Assembly (NCBI GenBank): GCA_947651395.1
Contig: CANSYW010000003.1
Location: 121,940-185,939, forward strand
Source of the DNA: an uncultured Pseudoflavonifractor sp.
GTDB lineage: Bacteria; Bacillota; Clostridia; Oscillospirales; Oscillospiraceae
Direction of reading: 5' to 3'
Length of the DNA stretch: 64,000 nt
Notes under the pieces: generated by a model
Told to the model about the DNA's origin: nothing
What the model saw: only the letters and a program-made list of their open reading frames with translations
Databases searched by the model: none
Part shown: piece after piece, positions 31,164 through 37,643 of the stretch
Layout: every line of letters begins with the position of its first letter
How positions within the stretch are numbered: position 1 is the first letter of the stretch
Made by a program: the position numbers and the translations under genes

Positions 31164-31554
31164 GCCCGTTTGGGGGCTGTTTTCCCTTTCGTTTTCCCTT
31201 TGGGGCTGAAAAGCCGGGGACCTTCTCGGGGCCTGGTGTCCAAACTGGACACCGGGAAAGACGCAGTGGCCACCCGCTCGGGGCGGCGTTCTGATTCCCA
31301 CCAGAGGCCCGGAGGGCGAGGCAGCTCCCCGGTGTCGACCGGCGGCGTGCTGGATCTCCACCGGCGGCCTGGAGGACGGCAGCAGCTCCCCGGTGTCAGC
31401 TCGGCGGCGTGCTATATCTCCACCGGGCGACAGCAGCCAGCTGGGAGAGGTGGTGTCCAGATTGGATGCCGGAAAAATGGAACGAGCGGGCGGCCCAGTG
31501 GGGTCACCCGCTCGAAGTGGTTATTTTTTTCTTTCTGGAGACTCTGTGGGGCCG
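31164..31554. other. Non-coding GC-rich end region of the element with repeats
   Basis: No supported gene. It holds a 22-bp direct repeat shared with the other end (31180-31201), the palindrome GGTGTCCAAACTGGACACC (31235-31253) and a diverged copy (31452-31470), two tandem ~61-bp units beginning at 31321 and 31382, and a terminator module (31484-31515). Open frames here lack ribosome sites. Confidence 0.7.
31484..31515 (-). terminator. Composite-repeat terminator module, copy 1
   Basis: CGAGCGGG (31484-31491) pairs with CCCGCTCG (31508-31515), followed on the minus strand by TTCCATTTTT. It lies 40 bp past the integrase stop. Same module as 36617-36648 and 38038-38066. Confidence 0.65.
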
Positions 31555-32748
31555 TCAGAGGCCCAGGACGCCCGCTATGTACTTCTCCATACGCTGGGCG
31601 CTGTCCTGTTTCATTTGGTCTGTGACGTGACCGTAGACGTCCAGGGTGAAGGCGGCGGTGGCGTGGCCAAGGTTGCCTTGCACGGTCTTGATATCATCCC
31701 CGGCCCGGATGGCCGCCACGGCGTAGCTGTGCCGCAAATCGTGGAAACGGGCGTCGGGGCGGCCTATGGAGGTCACTATGTCTTTGAACGCCTCGTAGAC
31801 CATCGCCGGGGTGAGGTGGCGGCCTATTTCATCGGTGAAGACGAAGTTAGACCCTTCCCAGAGATCCCCGGCGCGGAGCCGCTGCTGGGTCTGTGCGGCC
31901 CGATGACGCTTCAACAGGGCCATGACCCAAGGAGCCGGGGTGACGGTGCGCCCCTTGCCATTCTTGGTAGAGACAAGGCCGTACTGCCGGTTCCCCTGGC
32001 GTGGGTGCTGGAGCTGGCGGTCAATCAGAAGAGTGCCCTTCTGAAAGTCCACCCGGTCCCAGCATAGCCCCAGCACCTCCCCCTGGCGCATACCAGTGAA
32101 GAGGGTGACGGTGTAGAGGTCTTCGAAGCGGTGGCCCTTGATGGCCTCCAGGAAGCGACGGGTCTCCGCCTCGTCCAGGGGGCGCAGCTCCTTCTTTTCG
32201 ATGCGGGGAAGGGAACAGGCGTCAGAGGGATTAAAGCGGATGTAACCCACCATGACGGCCTGCTGGAGGGCGTGGTGGAGGATGCCGTGGACGTTTTTCA
32301 CTGTCTTGGGGGAGAGGGGCGGCTTGCCGTCCGCCCGCTCGGCGGAAAGGCTGTTGTAAAAGCGCTGGATGGTGGGGGCATTGAGCGCTTCCAGCTTCAC
32401 GGCGCCTAGGGCGGGCTTGATGGTCCGGGCGATGGTTCCATTGTAGCTGTCCACGGTGCGGGGCTTGACGTCGTTCAGATACTCGGTGGCCCAGATGTCC
32501 AGCCATTCCCCCACGGTGAGCTTGCTGGGGGCCTTGTAGACGCCCTCATTCAGGGCTGAGGTCATGGCGGTGAGCTTCCGGGCCACCTCCGCTTGGGTCT
32601 GGCCAGTGATGCTCCGCTGTATCTGCCGCCCAGTGCCGGGGTCACGGCCCACGGTGGCCCGGGCCTCCCAGTAGGTATACTGCTTCCCTTTCCGGGTGAC
32701 AGTCTTCTTGCGGATGGTGCCGGTGCCGGGGGCGGCTCTTCTGGCCAT
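31555..32748 (-). CDS. int: Tyrosine recombinase (integrase) of the element
   Basis: A 397-residue phage-type integrase: N-terminal arm-binding domain (RGKQYTYWEARATVGRDPGT), SAM-like core-binding domain (LTVGEWLDIWATEYL), and catalytic domain with Arg in LFTGMRQGEVLGL, His-x-x-Arg in FHDLRHSYAV, LGHATAAFTLDVYGH and the C-terminal Tyr of that motif. ATG 32748 follows AAAGGAG; the frame runs on to 33033 without a start signal. It reads toward attL at the tRNA, the usual layout for tRNA-targeting elements, and should catalyse integration and excision between the 24-bp repeats. Confidence 0.95.
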   Translation of the reverse strand: MARRAAPGTGTIRKKTVTRKGKQYTYWEARATVGRDPGTGRQIQRSITGQTQAEVARKLTAMTSALNEGVYKAPSKLTVGEWLDIWATEYLNDVKPRTVDSYNGTIARTIKPALGAVKLEALNAPTIQRFYNSLSAERADGKPPLSPKTVKNVHGILHHALQQAVMVGYIRFNPSDACSLPRIEKKELRPLDEAETRRFLEAIKGHRFEDLYTVTLFTGMRQGEVLGLCWDRVDFQKGTLLIDRQLQHPRQGNRQYGLVSTKNGKGRTVTPAPWVMALLKRHRAAQTQQRLRAGDLWEGSNFVFTDEIGRHLTPAMVYEAFKDIVTSIGRPDARFHDLRHSYAVAAIRAGDDIKTVQGNLGHATAAFTLDVYGHVTDQMKQDSAQRMEKYIAGVLGL

Positions 32749-32767
32749 GGAAATTTCTCCTTTCCGC

Positions 32768-32796
32768 TTGCCCTCTCGGCTCCATTGTGGTACAAT
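32768..32796 (+). promoter_or_regulatory. Candidate promoter for a plus-strand small RNA
   Basis: TTGCCC (32768-32773), 17 bp, TACAAT (32791-32796), oriented away from the integrase gene and followed by a terminator 80 nt later. Confidence 0.5.
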
Positions 32797-32802
32797 AAGA
32801 GC

Positions 32803-32881
32803 GCAAAAAGGCCTTGGTCTTGGTTGGCTTGGGTCTTTGCATCTGCCGCTCCTGGAGGTCGCAACTCCGGGAGCGGTTTTT
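32803..32881 (+). ncRNA. Candidate small RNA antisense to the integrase leader
   Basis: Between the promoter at 32768-32796 and a hairpin (CCGCTCC at 32846-32852 with GGAGCGG at 32870-32876, inner GGAG/CTCC) followed by TTTTTCT. No open frame with a ribosome site fits. A second terminator-like hairpin (32918-32940 plus six Ts) follows. Transcription would oppose the RNA running from the repressor gene into int. Predicted only. Confidence 0.4.
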
Positions 32882-32917
32882 CTATCTGAAATTGCCAAAC
32901 GTTTGGAAATTTGGGTC

Positions 32918-32946
32918 GCCGTCCCTGCTGAGGGGGCGGCTTTTTT
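32918..32946 (+). terminator. Second plus-strand terminator-like hairpin upstream of int
   Basis: GCCGTCCC (32918-32925) pairs with GGGGCGGC (32933-32940, one wobble), then TTTTTT. Confidence 0.6.
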
Positions 32947-32971
32947 GCTGTCTGCCGGGGCCAGAGGTGGA

Positions 32972-33460
32972 TCATGTCCCATCTGTGCCGACGCTTGTAC
33001 CAGGTGAAGCTGACGTGGTGAATAGCGGAACATCGGGATCTTGTGATTTTACTTTTTCATATAAGATTTCAATAGGGTCGCCCCTGCGTGGTTGGTCTTT
33101 TCTCAATGCAAAGGCGAGAAGGCCCAAGAGCCATTGGTCGGCGGGCGTTTCATGACGAAAATTTTCTACCAGTTGGAGTTCTTCTTCGGTCAGTCGTACG
33201 GCGTCAACGGTACCGCCGTCAACTTGAAGGTATTGGGAGGTCGTGTCGCCGATTTCAGAGAAGGAAGAGACACCATATATGTTGCAAAGAGCCACAAATA
33301 TCTCTGCGTCTGGTTGTCTGCGCCCACTTTCCCATCCGTATATAGTTTTCCCCGATACACTGATACCATATTCGGAAAGCTTTTCTTGTACAGTCAATAC
33401 AGTCATTTTTAATTCTTTCCGTTTTGCCTTAAGGAACGAAGCAATAATGGAATTTTCCAT
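32972..33460 (-). CDS. XRE-family repressor of the element
   Basis: A 162-residue protein with an N-terminal Cro/CI-type helix-turn-helix (FLKAKRKELKMTVLTVQEKL, SVSGKTIYGWESGRRQPDAE) and an acidic C-terminal half. ATG 33460 follows AGAGGTGAG. It is divergent from a small Cro-like gene, with three TTCTYC-N4/5-TGAAGA operators between them, so it is the probable repressor that keeps the element quiescent. The gene could be co-transcribed into int. Confidence 0.85.
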   Translation of the reverse strand: MENSIIASFLKAKRKELKMTVLTVQEKLSEYGISVSGKTIYGWESGRRQPDAEIFVALCNIYGVSSFSEIGDTTSQYLQVDGGTVDAVRLTEEELQLVENFRHETPADQWLLGLLAFALRKDQPRRGDPIEILYEKVKSQDPDVPLFTTSASPGTSVGTDGT

Positions 33461-33481
33461 AAAACTCACCTCTTCAGCGCC

Positions 33482-33510
33482 ATTATACACGCTTTATTTT
33501 ATCGCGTCAA
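33482..33510 (-). promoter_or_regulatory. Promoter of the XRE repressor
   Basis: Minus strand TTGACG (33505-33510), 17 bp, TATAAT (33482-33487). Operator 1 lies 8 bp upstream of the -35. Confidence 0.8.
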
Positions 33511-33517
33511 TAAAAAA

Positions 33518-33534
33518 TTCTCCAAACTGAAGAA
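33518..33534. promoter_or_regulatory. Repressor operator 1
   Basis: TTCTCCAAACTGAAGAA, upstream of the repressor promoter; same partly palindromic TTCTYC...TGAAG pattern as operators 2 and 3. Confidence 0.6.
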
Positions 33535-33553
33535 AAAAATTTCAAATAGGGGG

Positions 33554-33582
33554 TTGACATTCTCCGTTCTGAAGCGTATTTT
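33554..33582 (+). promoter_or_regulatory. Early promoter of the element with operator 2 in its spacer
   Basis: TTGACA (33554-33559), 17 bp, TATTTT (33577-33582). Operator 2, TTCTCCGTTCTGAAGCG, occupies exactly the spacer (33560-33576), so repressor binding would exclude polymerase. Confidence 0.75.
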
Positions 33583-33591
33583 AAAAATAAA

Positions 33592-33608
33592 GTCTTCGCC
33601 TTGAAGAA
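33592..33608. promoter_or_regulatory. Repressor operator 3
   Basis: GTCTTCGCCTTGAAGAA, just downstream of the early promoter; the best palindrome of the three (TCTTC...GAAGA). Confidence 0.6.
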
Positions 33609-33623
33609 AAGGGGGTGGTGATA

Positions 33624-33821
33624 TTGGTGGCGAAAGCTTTAAGAGAGTTAATAAATAGCAAAGGCGTTAAGTATTCCTTCATTTCGGAGAAGACGGGGAT
33701 CCCTGTCAACCAAATTTCTCGGTCCCTGATGGGCAAGCGGAGGCTTCCGGCAGACGAAATGGTGGCCATATGTAACGCAATCGGTGTAGACATTGGGGAA
33801 TTGTTGCGAAGTGAGCCGTAG
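33624..33821 (+). CDS. Cro-like helix-turn-helix protein
   Basis: A 65-residue HTH protein: LRELINSKGVKYSFISEKTG with recognition helix VNQISRSLMGKRRL. Several starts are possible (GTG 33615, GTG 33618, TTG 33624, GTG 33627); I use TTG 33624 for its spacing to AAGGGGG. First gene of the element's early operon, opposite the repressor, in the position of Cro or an excision activator. Confidence 0.75.
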   Translation: MVAKALRELINSKGVKYSFISEKTGIPVNQISRSLMGKRRLPADEMVAICNAIGVDIGELLRSEP

Positions 33822-33836
33822 AGCGGTAGAGTTAGT

Positions 33837-33855
33837 GGTGCCCAAATTGGACACC
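33837..33855. repeat. Palindrome GGTGYCCAAAYTGGACACC, intergenic copy
   Basis: GGTGCCCAAATTGGACACC lies between the Cro-like gene and the next gene. Related copies: 31235-31253, 31452-31470 and a half-site near 36568. Confidence 0.6.
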
Positions 33856-33872
33856 TGAAGGGAGGTGAAAAC

Positions 33873-34100
33873 ATGGAATTTGAATTGATCTCTGACTTGT
33901 TCTCCGCCTGTTTGGGCAGCTGCGGAGACGCCTTCGAGCATTTTGGAAAAGATAGCCCGGAGGAGGAGAAGGACACTGACCGGGTGATTGCCATGCTGGA
34001 CAAACTGGGGCAAAAGCCGGGAAGTGAACTCGAAGACCTGTTTATGGATAAAACATGGACCATCATTTCAGAGAGTGCCCCCAGTGCGGGGCACATTTAG
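33873..34100 (+). CDS. Small acidic protein of the element, unknown function
   Basis: A 75-residue acidic helical protein (MEFELISDLFSACLGSCGDA ...). ATG 33873 follows GGGAGGTGA with good spacing, and it overlaps the following zinc-ribbon gene, so it is probably translated. No recognised domain. Confidence 0.6.
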   Translation: MEFELISDLFSACLGSCGDAFEHFGKDSPEEEKDTDRVIAMLDKLGQKPGSELEDLFMDKTWTIISESAPSAGHI

Positions 34101-34249
34101 ACCCCGACGAGGTATGCGACTGTATCCAGGGGGAAAAAGAGAGCCGCCCCGGCGCTGCGAACACCGGGACGGCAGAGGAACGGGCAACCCTTCAAGCGCC
34201 TTATCCTGCGCTTATTTTAACCCACCGGGCCGGGGGGTGTCAAGGGTGA
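34055..34249 (+). CDS. Small zinc-ribbon protein
   Basis: A 64-residue protein with ECPQCGAHLDPDEVCDC: two CxxC/CxC pairs that would bind one zinc, the pattern of small rubredoxin-like ribbon proteins common in Firmicute mobile elements. It starts inside the previous gene (ATG 34055) with a weak ribosome site, so translation would be coupled. The C-terminal half is low-complexity. Confidence 0.6.
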   Translation: MDHHFRECPQCGAHLDPDEVCDCIQGEKESRPGAANTGTAEERATLQAPYPALILTHRAGGCQG

Positions 34250-34551
34250 GCTATGAACTGCTGTCTAAAGTCTATGACGCCCTAACGCAGCCGGATATGT
34301 GTCCCAGCGAAAATGACCCCGGCCAGGACCTGTGGCAGGGAACAGAGGCGGCAAGCGGCGCGGTGACCGCCCTCTATGACGCCATTTTCGGCGACCGGTC
34401 GGAGCCGATCATGAACATGGACGACCTGGTCTTTGACGCTATTTATGAAACAGAGCGGTGCGGCTTTATCAACGGCTTCCGGCTGGGTATGCAACTGGCC
34501 CGCGAGCTGGGCGAGGGAGACGGGCAGAATGAGGAACACGCCGGAATATAA
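34246..34551 (+). CDS. Element protein, possibly DUF6809-like
   Basis: A 101-residue acidic helical protein starting GTG 34246 behind AAGGG, with a C-terminal ETERCGFINGFRLGMQLARE that resembles the ending of DUF6809 proteins, found widely on Firmicute prophages and elements. It overlaps the zinc-ribbon stop (4 bp) and the next gene's start (23 bp), giving a tightly packed operon. Function unknown. Confidence 0.6.
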   Translation: MSYELLSKVYDALTQPDMCPSENDPGQDLWQGTEAASGAVTALYDAIFGDRSEPIMNMDDLVFDAIYETERCGFINGFRLGMQLARELGEGDGQNEEHAGI

Positions 34552-35023
34552 CCGGGCCTACTATCTGGCCCACCGGGCGGAGCAGACCGCCCAGCGGCTG
34601 GAGCGTGCCCTGGCGGCGAACTTTGACGCCGGGGCAGTGCTGGCCACGCTGGACTTCTCCAGCGCCCCCGGCAAGACCTCCCGGCTCTGGATGCGGGAGG
34701 ACGCCCAATTATTCCTCCGAAAGCTGGACCGGCGCTCCCGCTCGAAGGGGCGGGTCTTTCGGTGTATCTCTGCCGTGGGCGTGGGAGAGCCGCCCACCTT
34801 CCGGCTGGTCTTTGACAAGGCCAATTTGCCGAGCGGGGACACGGCGGAGGTTTTGGACGCCGTGGCCAGGCTATGGGGGCTGGGCCGGGTGCATATTGCG
34901 CCGGTGGACTTGACAGAGGGCTGGAGGGCGACGGCGGAGGCGATGCTGGCCGATATGCCGCCCGCATCTGGGCCGGGTCATAACTCTGTTTCCTGGAAGG
35001 GCTGGGGCCTACGGCGTGCCTAG
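34529..35023 (+). CDS. Degenerate HUH Rep paralogue (HUH histidines lost)
   Basis: A 164-residue protein that aligns by eye along its length with the Rep gene that follows: QRLERALAANF with RRLEFYIAGNF, VLATLDFSSAP with LFLTLTYRDED, FLRKLDRRSRSKGRVFRCIS with the FFRAVRDQRRRRG...KYIYVT segment, and AVARLWGLGRVHIAPVD with AIRALWAYGDVCDIEYI. Where Rep has the metal-binding F-HHH-LIIN, this protein has P-T-F-R-LVFD, so it cannot bind the metal or cut DNA the same way. It may be an accessory subunit that binds the origin or dimerises with Rep. ATG 34529. Confidence 0.65.
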   Translation: MRNTPEYNRAYYLAHRAEQTAQRLERALAANFDAGAVLATLDFSSAPGKTSRLWMREDAQLFLRKLDRRSRSKGRVFRCISAVGVGEPPTFRLVFDKANLPSGDTAEVLDAVARLWGLGRVHIAPVDLTEGWRATAEAMLADMPPASGPGHNSVSWKGWGLRRA

Positions 35024-35064
35024 GGGGCAGATTGAGGACAGAAAAGGTAACTGAAAAACGGAAC

Positions 35065-35093
35065 GCCGGGCCGGGGAAAATCCCCGTCCCGGC
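35065..35093. other. GC-rich inverted repeat between the two Rep-type genes
   Basis: GCCGGG-CC-GGGGA-AAA-TCCCC-GT-CCCGGC. It could be a transcription attenuator (TTTG follows) or part of a rolling-circle origin; neither can be decided from sequence. Confidence 0.4.
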
Positions 35094-35125
35094 TTTGCCG
35101 TCTCTATACGGAAGGACGGGAAGGC

Positions 35126-35944
35126 ATGGCGAAAAGAAAACGGATCAGGCAGGCGGGCAGCTTGGTGGAGGCGGTGATCTACACGGCCCCGGAGCCGCTG
35201 GACGGCCCCTTGACCAGGGCGGCCAAGTCCAAAATGACCACAGAGGCCCAGCGGGCCATGAACGACCGCTCGGCGGTGCGGCGGTTGGAGTTCTACATAG
35301 CGGGGAACTTCTCCCGTTGGGACCTGTTTCTCACCCTGACCTATCGGGACGAGGACCTGCCCAAGAGCCGGAAGGAGGCCAGGGAGAAGCTGGGGAAGTT
35401 CTTCCGGGCTGTGCGGGATCAGCGGAGACGGCGTGGGGAGCCGCCACTGAAGTATATCTATGTGACAGAGAACCGGCACGGGGAAGGCCGCTTCCATCAT
35501 CACCTCATTATCAACGCCACCGGGCACGACATAGAGGCTATCCGGGCCTTGTGGGCCTATGGTGACGTCTGTGATATCGAATACATAGGCAGCCGGGAGG
35601 CAGAGGACTGGGCAAGGTACATGACCAAGGAGGGGGTGCGTGGCCGTCCAGTGGGGGCGCAGCTCTGGACGGCGAGCCGGAACCTGAAGAAGCCGGTGGA
35701 GAGCTCGGGCTTTGTGGACAATGATACCGGGCTGGAGTTCCCGCCAGGCGTGGTGATCCTGGCCGAGCGGGGGGCCACGGAGCGGGACGCCTGCTATCGC
35801 TACATCAAATACAGGATACCACCCCGCTATAATCAGCGGGGACCGGGCCGCGATGGAAGAGCGCGGACGCCGGGGGAAATGCCTCTTCCATCTGACTTGA
35901 AAGAAGATATATCTTTAGAACAGCGACGGAGAAAAAGGCGATGA
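35126..35944 (+). CDS. rep: HUH-type rolling-circle replication initiator (Rep)
   Basis: A 272-residue HUH endonuclease of the type seen in microvirus/inovirus-like and small plasmid replication proteins. Motif 1 is DLFLTLTYRDEDLP (about residues 66-79), motif 2 with the metal-binding histidines is GRFHHHLIIN (about 117-126), and motif 3 with the candidate nicking tyrosine is WARYMTKEGV. The C-terminus is basic. ATG 35126 follows GGAAGG. It should nick one strand of the circular excised element and start rolling-circle replication. Confidence 0.85.
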   Translation: MAKRKRIRQAGSLVEAVIYTAPEPLDGPLTRAAKSKMTTEAQRAMNDRSAVRRLEFYIAGNFSRWDLFLTLTYRDEDLPKSRKEAREKLGKFFRAVRDQRRRRGEPPLKYIYVTENRHGEGRFHHHLIINATGHDIEAIRALWAYGDVCDIEYIGSREAEDWARYMTKEGVRGRPVGAQLWTASRNLKKPVESSGFVDNDTGLEFPPGVVILAERGATERDACYRYIKYRIPPRYNQRGPGRDGRARTPGEMPLPSDLKEDISLEQRRRKRR

Positions 35945-36026
35945 GCCGTTCATTTCCCGCCGCCGCTGTGCTATGCTAAGGCCACGAGAAAAACGCCCAC
36001 GAGCGGGCGGGAAGGATGGCGACGCC

Positions 36027-36263
36027 ATGGGGGTCAAGATCATCAACGCGAGATGCGAGGAGCGTCTGGGGAGACTGTGGGTCAGGTGTCCGGCCTGCGG
36101 GAAGCGCCTTGCTCCCGGTTTCATGCCGGACACGGAGGCCAAGGCCCTGCCGCTCTGGTGTACACGGTGCAAACGGGAATTTCTGGCCGAGGTACGTCCG
36201 GCAGAGGTGGAGGAGACGCCGGGGAAGCGGGTCACACTGGCGGCCCAAGCCGGGGAGATTTAG
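36027..36263 (+). CDS. Cysteine-rich zinc-ribbon protein
   Basis: A 78-residue protein with two knuckles, VRCPACGKRLAPG and LWCTRCKREFLAEV, giving a four-cysteine zinc site. I prefer ATG 36027 (GVKIINARCEERLGRLW); the longer frame from 35973 adds 18 basic residues. Similar Com-like zinc finger proteins occur in phages and elements; a translational or replication accessory role is possible but unproven. Confidence 0.65.
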   Translation: MGVKIINARCEERLGRLWVRCPACGKRLAPGFMPDTEAKALPLWCTRCKREFLAEVRPAEVEETPGKRVTLAAQAGEI

Positions 36264-36710
36264 GCGGAAAATCCGCTGATTTTTTGCGCCTGTTTTGCGC
36301 AGCACGCCGGGAAGGCTCGGGCGGGTGCGTGGTTGGTTGCTGCCTGCAGGGCACTGACCGCCGCAAGCTCAACGGGGAGAAGGGGCGACCGTCCCCCCGC
36401 CCCCAAAAAGTTTCCGCTTCGGGGCTGAAGACCGCAAGGCCTCCTCCACGCGAGAAATTTTCCCCAAATGAGCGGGAGGGCTGCCCCGGCTCCATGACCT
36501 CGGCCGGCGGCCTGATGGATCTCCATCGGCGGCCTGAAGGGCGGCAGCGGGACCGCCAGGGCCGAGTGGTGTCCAAATTACCCGTAGGGTATGAGCGGAC
36601 ACTGGAGAATACGAAACGAGCGGGCGGCCCGGTGGGGCTACCCGCTCGAAGTGGTTTTACATTCTGCCGGTCAGTGTCGGCTCCTTGCCGGGGCGGAAGG
36701 TGGTCGCTGC
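36264..36710. other. Non-coding GC-rich region with composite repeat, copy 2
   Basis: No gene with a ribosome site is seen. It contains a ~45-bp segment (36506-36550) similar to 31341-31386, a half-site of the GGTGTCC palindrome (36568) and the terminator module at 36617-36648. Confidence 0.65.
36617..36648 (-). terminator. Composite-repeat terminator module, copy 2
   Basis: CGAGCGGG (36617-36624) pairs with CCCGCTCG (36641-36648), with an inner GCCC/GGGC. It follows the minus-strand gene ending at 36711. Confidence 0.65.
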
Positions 36711-36980
36711 TCACGCAACGCAGAAGCGGCGGACGGTAGTTTCTACCATGAACCGGGCCGCCACGCTGGGCAGAGTTTCCTTGAGGGCCTTGGCGTCGAG
36801 CCTGGCGGACTTTACGGCCTTGTAGGTGATGGTGTACTCCCCAGCCCGCAAGACCTCTTCCTGGCCCATCTGGGCCTTGATGGTGTCCTTGATGCTCTCC
36901 GCCTCTGCCTGGGCCTCCTCAATGAGGCTCTGGAGCTGTCGCAGCTCCCTGACCTTGCTCTCTATCTCTGTGCTGCTCAT
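36711..36980 (-). CDS. Phage/element coiled-coil protein, unknown function
   Basis: An 89-residue protein: a coiled coil (residues 3-38, IESKVRELRQLQSLIEEAQA) followed by a small domain with EYTITYKAVKSARLDAKALK and a VRRFCV ending. The pattern resembles phage proteins of the Gp157/host-nuclease-inhibitor-like type, but I am not sure of the family. ATG 36980 follows AGGAGG. It has its own regulated promoter, divergent from the ribbon-helix-helix gene. Confidence 0.65.
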   Translation of the reverse strand: MSSTEIESKVRELRQLQSLIEEAQAEAESIKDTIKAQMGQEEVLRAGEYTITYKAVKSARLDAKALKETLPSVAARFMVETTVRRFCVA

Positions 36981-37084
36981 AGTGTGTTCCTCCTTCTGGC
37001 GGTTTGAGGGGCGGGGCGTGTGTCCGTTCCCGGAGCTTGTCACGGTACTTGGGAAAGCGTTTCCCACTCCCTCTTGACAATAAT

Positions 37085-37113
37085 ATGATAACATATATTG
37101 CGCAATATATCAA
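37085..37113 (-). promoter_or_regulatory. Promoter of the coiled-coil gene with operator A
   Basis: Minus strand TTGATA (37108-37113), 17 bp, TATCAT (37085-37090). The perfect 18-bp palindrome ATATATTGCGCAATATAT (37093-37110) fills the spacer. Confidence 0.75.
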
Positions 37114-37127
37114 TTGGCGGAACGACT

Positions 37128-37145
37128 AAATATTACGCAATATTT
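37128..37145. promoter_or_regulatory. Operator B
   Basis: AAATATTACGCAATATTT, matching its own reverse complement at 16 of 18 positions and the core of operator A; it lies midway between the two divergent promoters. Confidence 0.6.
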
Positions 37146-37159
37146 TTGTGCATTATGTG

Positions 37160-37190
37160 TATTGCGCAAGATTGACAGAACAGATATAAT
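37160..37190 (+). promoter_or_regulatory. Promoter of the ribbon-helix-helix operon with operator C
   Basis: TTGCGC (37162-37167), 17 bp, TATAAT (37185-37190). The core TATTGCGCAAGATT (37160-37173) overlaps the -35, so one regulator could control both directions. Confidence 0.75.
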
Positions 37191-37217
37191 GAAGCGATGA
37201 TAGGGGAGGTGTGTGCT

Positions 37218-37415
37218 ATGGCTGGAAAGTCAGGGTATAGAAATGCTTGGATTGCGGAAAAGCTGGATCGGATCAATTTGACTATGCCGAAGGGGCGTAA
37301 AGCAGAAATCCATGCCCACGCAGAGGCCAAAGGCGAGAGCGTGAACGGCTTTATCAACCGGGCGATATCGGAGACCATCGAGCGGGACAAAGTTGCTCCT
37401 GGGGCCACAGAATAG
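37218..37415 (+). CDS. Arc/MetJ-type ribbon-helix-helix protein
   Basis: A 65-residue protein with the RHH pattern: strand RINLTMPKG, helix RKAEIHAHAEAKGE, turn SVNGFINRAISETIERD. ATG 37218 follows GGGGAGGTG. It lies directly downstream of the TTGCGCAA operators and is the best candidate to bind them, and it may also act as part of the adjacent toxin-antitoxin operon. Confidence 0.8.
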   Translation: MAGKSGYRNAWIAEKLDRINLTMPKGRKAEIHAHAEAKGESVNGFINRAISETIERDKVAPGATE

Positions 37416-37430
37416 GCGAGGAGGGTATCT

Positions 37431-37643
37431 ATGAGCAATAAGGAAAAGGTGCTTGCCCTGTTGGACAATGTGCCGGAATATAAAATGGGCTATATTCTGG
37501 CCTACGTGCAGGGGATCACTGCCGAGGAGGCGGAGGACGACGCCTTCTGTGAGCAACTCCGGCAGCAATATGAAAATGACCCGGACAAGGGAGAGACCAT
37601 GACCGAGGAGGAGCTTTGTCAGGAACTGGGGATTGCTCTATGA
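37431..37643 (+). CDS. Antitoxin-like protein of a RelBE-type pair
   Basis: A 70-residue acidic protein (EAEDDAFCEQLRQQYENDPD; EEELCQELGIAL) with no DNA-binding motif that I can see. ATG 37431 follows GGCGAGGAGG. Its TGA overlaps the toxin ATG, the usual coupling that keeps antitoxin ahead of toxin. DNA binding may be supplied by the RHH protein upstream, making a three-gene module. Confidence 0.75.
   Translation: MSNKEKVLALLDNVPEYKMGYILAYVQGITAEEAEDDAFCEQLRQQYENDPDKGETMTEEELCQELGIAL

Noticed and set aside
31300..31480. Tandem ~61-bp repeats considered as a CRISPR array
   Set aside because: Only two imperfect units, no constant repeat with unique spacers, no cas genes in the window.
32749..33033. 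N-terminal extension of the element integrase to 33033
   Set aside because: The added 95 residues cross the terminator-like hairpins and match no integrase domain; ATG 32748 has AAAGGAG.
34055..34249. Rubredoxin in the element
   Set aside because: The cysteine spacing (CxxC, CxC) and short length do not match a rubredoxin iron site; zinc ribbon is the safer call.
35065..35093. Inverted repeat taken as the proven rolling-circle origin
   Set aside because: Location beside rep is suggestive, but no nick-site consensus can be identified, so it is listed only as an inverted repeat.
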